This document shows, piece by piece, positions 58,427-64,000 of a stretch of 64,000 nt of DNA. The notes below the pieces were generated by a model that was given only the letters and a program-made list of their open reading frames with translations, was not told the DNA's origin and did no database searches. The stretch's first letter is position 1, and every line of letters starts with the position of its first letter. The translations under genes were made by a program, and so were the position numbers. The stretch is taken from NCBI RefSeq assembly GCF_048569485.1, contig NC_134357.1, positions 334,170,742 through 334,234,741 of the forward strand, read 5' to 3'. Source of the DNA: Anomaloglossus baeobatrachus. Taxonomy: Eukaryota; Chordata; Amphibia; Anura; Aromobatidae.

Positions 58427-59604
58427 TACAGGTTTCCAGGTCTGCACAACATAAAGCCCGTCAAAGAGTTTGCTGTGACACGCCGACCCGTCCAGGAGGC
58501 ACTGTTCCCTTACCATTTTCAAATGTATTTGAGTCTTTCAGATCCAAATATATTTGAGCACTGCAGTGCAGAGACTGGGGCAGCGCAGAGCTAGTCATCC
58601 CCTGCGTGCAGCAACGTGATGAAGTCAGCACCCTGTGGCCTCATCACGCTGTTGCTGGAACCTCAGCACAAAAGTGCCAAAGAGGCAACGGAGATGGTGT
58701 AGGTAATAGTAAGCACTCAATCATGGAGCTGAAGATTAAAGGCCTTATCTTTGTGGAGGAGGGGGTTAATGTTAGTGTAAGGGATAATTTTGAAAGGGGG
58801 CACAGTTTTGCAAGTGGAGTTATTTTTCCGAGAATCTGGACATGAATTCTCATCATTGCAACTGTACTATAAAAGAGAAAAGGGTTGGGAATGACTCCAA
58901 TCAGAGAAAAGGTCACCCCTATAAAGAAGGTACCTGGATGTAATTTTTTTTATTTGATTTTTTTTTCCTGTGTCTCATCAATACTGTGGTTCCTGTATGG
59001 TTCGCAGTTAGATGACGGCTGATAATGGCAAGGAGATGCTGGGAGTTGTTAAGGACATACTAGGAGTTGTAGTTTCATGCGACTGACCTGACATTGTAAT
59101 TGATCACTGTACTAAGCTTAGTGATTTATTAATGTACCGATGGTGGTCCTGGCACTGCATTCATGTGCTGATGTGGTTTTGATCTTGTGCACATGTAGTC
59201 ATCCAAGGCTATGATAACATTAAAAATCCTCAAAACTTACAGCTTTGATATTATGAGGAGGATTTGATAAGATTCTGCTTCAAAAACTTAGTGCAAGTTC
59301 ATGTATATTTACACTTTTTTTGGAGTACAAACTGAAGATAACTCCAAGTCCTCCTCAAATATTCAAAACTTGGTTCTGGTGATATATTAATGTACTGATG
59401 GTGGTTCTGGTGATGTATTCATAGAAGTATCCCTTTAAATTTTGTGCAGCCCTTAGGATTGGTCCAGTATGGCAATGTGGCCCTTAGACCAAAAGATGTT
59501 GTGCACCCCTGGGTTAATCCCTATACAATAATTAGTGCCGACCTGTCAGACTGTGAAAAGGCATACACCTATTTTAACTGCCATCCCCATACAGTAGATT
59601 TTAC
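58427..59604. other. Intron spacer
   Basis: No gene or repeat boundary recognised. Confidence 0.4.
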
Positions 59605-59693
59605 CTCCACTCTTCTTCCACTTGGACTCCAATGGATTGAAATTTGGCAGGAGGGGGCGGCTCGGGAATAGGCACTGGTTGTATACTATCCAC
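59605..59693 (-). CDS. dlgap4: DLGAP exon, conserved IGVQVE linker motif
   Basis: An 89-nt exon encoding VDSIQPVPIPEPPPPAKFQS, IGVQVEEEW and the first two bases of an Arg codon. The motif (V)D.IQPVP...P...KFQSIGVQVE..W is found in vertebrate DLGAP4 (family knowledge). The acceptor TTTGTACAG lies at 59694-59702 after a T-rich tract; the donor GTAAAA lies at 59599-59604. It starts in phase 0, so the upstream exon must end in phase 0. In DLGAP4 the expected preceding residues are of SSIGIQ type, and that exon is not in this window. Confidence 0.88.
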
Positions 59694-59809
59694 CTGTACA
59701 AATAGAATAAAAAAGTGACATAAGAAAAATGAACCAGTGTTGCTACATCAGAACTTTACAATTATACAGAGAATACACAGGCTTTATTTATCCCTTCCAG
59801 ACGTCTTGA

Positions 59810-60132
59810 AAGGGATTGTCCCCTACTCGGACAACCCTCAGTGTTTAGACCCATTAATATATAAACACTTATACTTGGCTCCTATGCCAGCGTCATTCCA
59901 GCGGTGTCAACACTCATTCTCCTGGGGCTTAAGTGAGGTGGTTTTGTCAAGTGAGCCCTGGGCCTAGTCTTCTCGATGATTAATTAATCCGAAGGCGGAG
60001 ATAGGGAATCAGACGCTAATTTGGCGCAGGGCTCACGAGTGCAGAAAAACGCTGGAACGGGATGAGAGTGTTTTTTTTAAATGGGTGCAAGCACTCATTG
60101 GGGAGTGGTTGTACTACTAGCAGATAATCCCT
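59810..60132. mobile_element. TTAA-type MITE, decayed
   Basis: The left end AAGGGATTGTCC follows TTGA (altered TTAA). The right end GGATTATCTG-type inverse precedes TTAA at 60133-60136. Non-coding, 323 bp. Confidence 0.55.
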
Positions 60133-60265
60133 TTAACAGGGCAAATATTGCTTCATTGGGAACACCGGATTTTTTTAATTTTATATTTTTAAGAAGTTCT
60201 TCAGCAGCTCCAGTGTGCATTGCACAGATATTATAAAGAAGGTAGAGGAAAAATATTCAGCTCAC

Positions 60266-60337
60266 CCATGTAAGGTCCTCCAGTCTGCGGTTGATGCACG
60301 TAGTCCTGCGGAAAGGCAGGTCCGGCTTCAGAGTAAA
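60266..60337 (-). CDS. Candidate cassette exon of dlgap4
   Basis: A 72-nt open segment with acceptor TTTTCTATTACAG and a good donor GGGTGAGC (60260-60267). Both ends are phase 0, so it would fit in frame ahead of the 59605-59693 exon and encode FTLKPDLPFRRTTCINRRLE plus DLTW. I cannot match these residues to DLGAP proteins with certainty, and DLGAP4 is expected to have SSIGIQ-like residues here. The acceptor and first five bases of the exon lie in the arm of a large inverted repeat (60333-60709), so this may be an exonised segment, an alternative exon, or a false call. Another frame (AGPAFPQDYVHQPQTGGPYM) is also open but does not fit the phase of the next exon. Confidence 0.35.
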
Positions 60338-60340
60338 CTG

Positions 60341-60701
60341 TAATAGAAAACGAGTAGGACTCAGCACCAATATAGATGAATAAAAATCTTCATGCTTTGA
60401 GAAGTTTAAAAATAAAAGTAGGGTCACAAATCATCCAAAATCGCCATGCGACTTGCCGTGCGGCTTGACGCGTTTCGGACAAAAGGGGGAATTTAAAAAC
60501 AGTCCTTAATCATATGATTAAGCTTATGATTAAGGACTGTTTTTAAATTCCCCTTGTGTCCGAAACGCGTCAAGTCGCACGGCAAGTCGCATGGCAATTT
60601 TGGATGATTTGTGACCCTACTTTTATTTTTAAACTTCTCAAATAAAGCATGAAGATTTTTATTCATCTATATTGGTGCTGAGTCCTACTCATTTTCTATT
60701 A
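60341..60701. repeat. Large foldback with two opposed hammerhead-like motifs
   Basis: Arms of about 175 bp are nearly identical in inverse: TAATAGAAAACGAGTAGG against CCTACTCATTTTCTATTA, then GGTCACAAATCATCC, GCGACTTGCCGTGCG and so on. Each arm has GTCCGAAACGCGTCAAG (plus about 60557-60573; minus about 60464-60480) with ATGATTAAGGAC across the centre. Similarity continues a few bases beyond both ends (GTAAAC). No coding sequence. Confidence 0.85.
60525..60573 (+). ncRNA. Hammerhead ribozyme-like motif in foldback arm
   Basis: ATGATTAA resembles box I CTGATGA, GGAC pairs with GTCC as stem II over a long loop, and CGAAAC GCGTC matches box II. The other arm carries the mirror motif on the minus strand. 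Stem I is not convincing, so it is probably a relic. Confidence 0.4.
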
Positions 60702-60782
60702 CCGTTTACAGATATTATAAACTTTTTAAAAGGAAAGTGACAATTCAATATTAAAAACACCATTCCAGCGCCTTAGTTTTAA

Positions 60783-61180
60783 AGCACCACTCCAGCGGTG
60801 CAATCAAAGTCCCTGCCTCCCCGGTCTTATAATCACCCTCCAGTGGCTTCATCCACTATAACTGATGCTCGTGTTGGTCTAGTTCAATTTGTGCCCTTCT
60901 GACTTCTCCAGTGTTTCATGGAGTGTGCAGAAGGTCACAAATCAATACAAGTATATGGGAGCCTTGTTCTGGCTCTCAGACTTTCATTAAGCACGTCTGA
61001 CGTAACGATTCACCAGTCAGAAGTTACAGTCTCAAGTTGGCGCCTCGGGATTGTAGCAGGGTTGAAAAATCATGAAAAAGGCCAAAGGGTGAGTATAAGA
61101 CCATGGGCTGGGGACTTACATTTGAAGCTCTGCTCTAGCGCTAAACCCCCCCCACCCAAAAATGCTGAAGTGGTGGTGCT
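60783..61180. mobile_element. TTAA-type MITE (GCACCACTCC family)
   Basis: The ends AGCACCACTCCAGCGGTG and CTGAAGTGGTGGTGCT are flanked by TTAA (60779-60782, 61181-61184). 398 bp, non-coding. A fragment of a related end lies just before it (60745-60778) and another at 43808-43836. Confidence 0.8.
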
Positions 61181-61388
61181 TTAATAGTGTACAGTAAGCG
61201 CCCCTTGTTGGTTTAGCAGCATTTTGGGGGTTTATTCTAAGTAATAGTGTTTGGTCTAGTATAAAGAATCTTAAAAATGACCTAGGACTTCTGTGTCGTC
61301 TGCCTGAGGCCTCCTGCCATGATTTGTCATGGAACACAACAGCCATTCCTAACATACTTATAGTTGATCGCCAAATTTTAGATATGAC

Positions 61389-61666
61389 CAGGGCTGTGGA
61401 GTCGGTAAGCCAAACCTTCGACTCAGACTCAGACATATATTGCTTATAGTTAGGTGAAAAATTTATTGTAGTACATGAATATGTGTATGTGAACATCAGA
61501 CATTTAATAATTTTTATGATACAATAATCAAGATATTTGGATAGAACATAAAATATATTTATTGGAATACAACTTTAGAACACAAAAACTGTAATAAATT
61601 GTAAATTATGTAATACACTATGTAATATACAGTAGATCACATATATATCTTGTGTGTCTATATACA

Positions 61667-61707
<41 letters not shown>

Positions 61708-62041
61708 TATACATATATATAACATATTTACAATTTTAGTTTGTGTTCTAAAGTTGTATTCCAATAAATATTTTATGTTCTATCCAAATATCTTGATTGT
61801 TGTATGATAAAAACAATTAAATGTCTGATGTTCACATTGTACTACAATAAATTTTTCACTTAAATATAAGCATTATACTAAATATTTAGTAAAATATTCA
61901 GCACATTCTGCATTGCACTCCTGTCCCCAATTTATTATATATTTTAGGAGTCGGAGTCGGTGCATTTTATACCGACTCAGACTCCACCAAAATGAGCTCC
62001 GACTCAGACTCAGACTCCACGACTCCGACTCCACAGCCCTG
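61389..62041. mobile_element. hAT-type MITE
   Basis: A 653-bp element with ends CAGGGCTGTGGAGTCGG and CCGACTCCACAGCCCTG, flanked by a perfect 8-bp duplication GATATGAC (61381-61388 and 62042-62049). It has internal inverted TTGGATAGAACATAAAATA / TTTTATGTTCTATCC arms and a (CA)n run at 61676-61701. Confidence 0.92.
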
Positions 62042-62049
62042 GATATGAC

Positions 62050-62922
62050 ACTGGTTTTAGGTATTAATAGTTACTCCGTATCACTCATCGGTCCTCTTAC
62101 TGCCTCTACTATGGGAATGGCTTGCTTGGTCATAAGGCATAATGAACATTACACTAGCTGTAACTGGCAAACAATCACTAACGCAGCACAACTACAGCTA
62201 TAGAAGGGATTTATAGAAAGTAAGCATTGAAAGGTGCAGGGGCTGACTGATCAGTCATGTTTTTGCAGCATGGATAACAGACATGCCTTAAAAGATGCAG
62301 TTAAGTCTTTATAATTCAGAGGGGACATGTACAGACATAAGGTGGTGCGGAATAATTTGGTGCTATATAAAGATTAATCCGACCGTCAGTCCGACCACAT
62401 CACGAGTAAGGGGGCCAAGGTGGGAGAAGAAAAATATCAGCCTTAGTTATTGCATTCTTAGGGAAGAGAAGCGGCGGCCAAAGGTGTGTGGCAGCAGTTT
62501 ACTCCACTCTCCCCAATGAGAATACATATACATGCACACTCAACCAGGCTAAGCCTGTATATAAATAGAGTAACCGGGAGGAATAGCTGTTAGGCGAACA
62601 AGTATTTGGCCATCAGCTACTGAAGTGTAAGTTCATCTTTAGGAAATGTATACCTGCTGTATCATTATACTCAATGTAGGGTTACATGAAAACATCAAAA
62701 AGATTAGATTTATGCCTCAAGCTTTCAGGAAGGATTGGCAGCATTTTCCCACAGGTGATATCTGCTGCAGATCACTGTGACATTACCTTCCACCCTCCAC
62801 ACTTCAAATCCACAAGGTCAGTCAATTTACCCTGCAGATTTTAGGAGTCTTCACAAAATCTCATGCACAATGCTGCTACTATATTGTGTCTGAAAAATGT
62901 ACGGCATTTTATATCCTATGGC
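62050..62922. other. Non-coding spacer
   Basis: Nothing recognised. No upstream dlgap4 exon was seen here. Confidence 0.4.
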
Positions 62923-62923
62923 A

Positions 62924-63848
62924 GGGGTCCACATCTTGTGGCTCGTAGGCCCCCGATGTGTGGCTCGTGGCTGTCTGCCAGCTTGGTACATTAGCACCAG
63001 GTGTAACAATCAGTTATGAAGAGATGGTCACCAGATTGTGACCTTTGTGAGTAACCCCACATGGACCATCCAATTTTATGGATACATTACCATTCTGTAG
63101 CATAGAACACTGTAAATTATTGTTGAATAGCTGCGGTGAAAAAAAAAAAAAAAAAAAAAAAAAAAGCATTGTATACATATGCTAGGTGAGAAAAAGAATC
63201 ACACACTTGTATAGCACTCGAATTCTATACAGAATGATATACGCATGATACTAGTTCAACTTTTCTGGATGCAGGGAAAAAAAAAAAGGAAAAAAAAGCA
63301 CGGTTTCGCTGCGCTGTTCAGAAAGGTAGTGATGAGGTTATTTGGGATGTATTTTTATTAATTATTTACATGCCACTACGCGTTTCGGGGGTACAACCTC
63401 CCCCTTCCCCAGGTAGTCCGGCGGCTGCACACTGCACGTGGAAACCCCGATCGTGTGAGCAAAGTCCTGCGGAGTCAGGAGGACGGGATCCCTGCTGACA
63501 AGGAGCAGTGAACTTGCGATCCCCCTTCAATACCACTAATAGTGTTGTACCTGACGTACAACACTATCAGGTGAGTGTGCACCTCACATTGTACATACCT
63601 CGGTACATTAAGATCTCACACAGGAGCGCCCTCTCTCTCTAACTTTTCTTGATGAAAAGTGGAGGATTTTTTGTATACGCTAGTGTGAACATACCCTAAG
63701 GGGCACAAGGTCACGAGGTACTTTTTGTGGAGAAGCTTTCGCTTTCATTATAGCAGGTTCTCTGTTTCTACAGTAGGGAGAAAGGGCACTGAATGTGGCT
63801 CACAACCATTCTCAAAGCTGAATGTGGCTCACAGTAAGAAAGGTTAGG
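62924..63848. repeat. Possible hAT-derived region
   Basis: It starts CAGGGGTCCACATCTTGTGG and ends with two TGAATGTGGCTCACA copies and GGTTAGGGACAT, sharing a GTGGCTC/GAGCCAC theme at the two ends, but no clean 8-bp duplication was found. A long A run lies at about 63138-63165. Confidence 0.35.
63375..63417 (-). ncRNA. Hammerhead ribozyme-like motif in dispersed repeat
   Basis: On the minus strand: ACTAC (possible stem I), CTGGGGA (box I position), GGGGG...CCCCC stem II with an 8-nt loop, an intact CGAAAC, GC and GTAGT pairing with ACTAC. Box I differs from CTGATGA. The surrounding repeat was not delimited. Confidence 0.5.
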
Positions 63849-64000
63849 GACATATACCAAGTCTCATCAGATGAGCCTCAAATGACAAACTATTCTAGTC
63901 AACTAATCGTTGCAACCTTAACGGTCAAGTAATTGAAGAATGGAACATCTATTACTATCCTACCAGAGCTGCCAGCAAGTACACATTATTTTAGAATTAT

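Noticed and set aside
60266-60337. Alternative frame AGPAFPQDYVHQPQTGGPYM for the candidate exon
   Set aside because: It looks protein-like but ends in the wrong phase for the next exon; kept only as a note.

Overview
The window is vertebrate nuclear DNA, most probably from a large-genome frog (inference). It is intron-rich and dense in interspersed repeats: Tc1-like, hAT, PIF/Harbinger-type and TTAA-type (T2/Kolobok-like) DNA transposons, solo LTRs, and foldback repeats carrying hammerhead-ribozyme-like motifs. No bacterial, CRISPR or rRNA/tRNA features were seen. The organism call rests on repeat style and on one recognisable vertebrate gene.

The host gene is the 3' part of a DLGAP/SAPAP (GKAP) postsynaptic scaffold gene, best matched to dlgap4, on the minus strand. 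Five coding exons are clear: 59605-59693, 55790-56163, 53615-53706, 38907-39059 and 30908-31132. Their splice phases fit, and together they give 933 nt, 310 codons plus a stop, ending in the SHANK PDZ ligand ...IYVPEAQTRL. A sixth possible exon (60266-60337) has a splice acceptor made by a repeat and is uncertain. The 5' exons lie beyond 64000. The 3' UTR probably runs from 30907 to about 29490.

Layout: 1-2247 end of an LTR element; 2248-3430 minisatellite, SINE/LINE tail, hAT end, Harbinger-type MITE; 3867-6074 a solo LTR with another nested in it; 6357-13000 a deeply nested stack (TTAA-type MITE holding three LTRs, a duplicated block and a hAT element); 13001-18845 two inverted copies of one repeat around more LTRs; 18936-20822 a cluster of TCACAC-ended MITEs; 21332-24066 a Tc1-like transposon broken by two MITEs; 25993-27594 another Tc1; 27857-28418 a hAT MITE; 29490-60337 the host gene, whose introns hold Tc1 elements, a LINE tail, MITEs, a 20-copy 24-bp polypyrimidine array next to the last exon, and a 130-bp AT run; 60341-64000 a large foldback, hAT elements and another ribozyme-like repeat.

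Most repeats could be bounded directly from target-site duplications in the sequence: TTAA for T2-type, TTA/TAA for Harbinger-type, TA for Tc1, 8 bp for hAT, and a consistent 4 bp for LTRs. The most interesting points are the hammerhead-like motifs in several dispersed repeats, the repeat-derived splice acceptor in dlgap4, the polypyrimidine array beside the exon that encodes the SHANK-binding tail, and several unrelated-looking MITE families that share one terminal signature.
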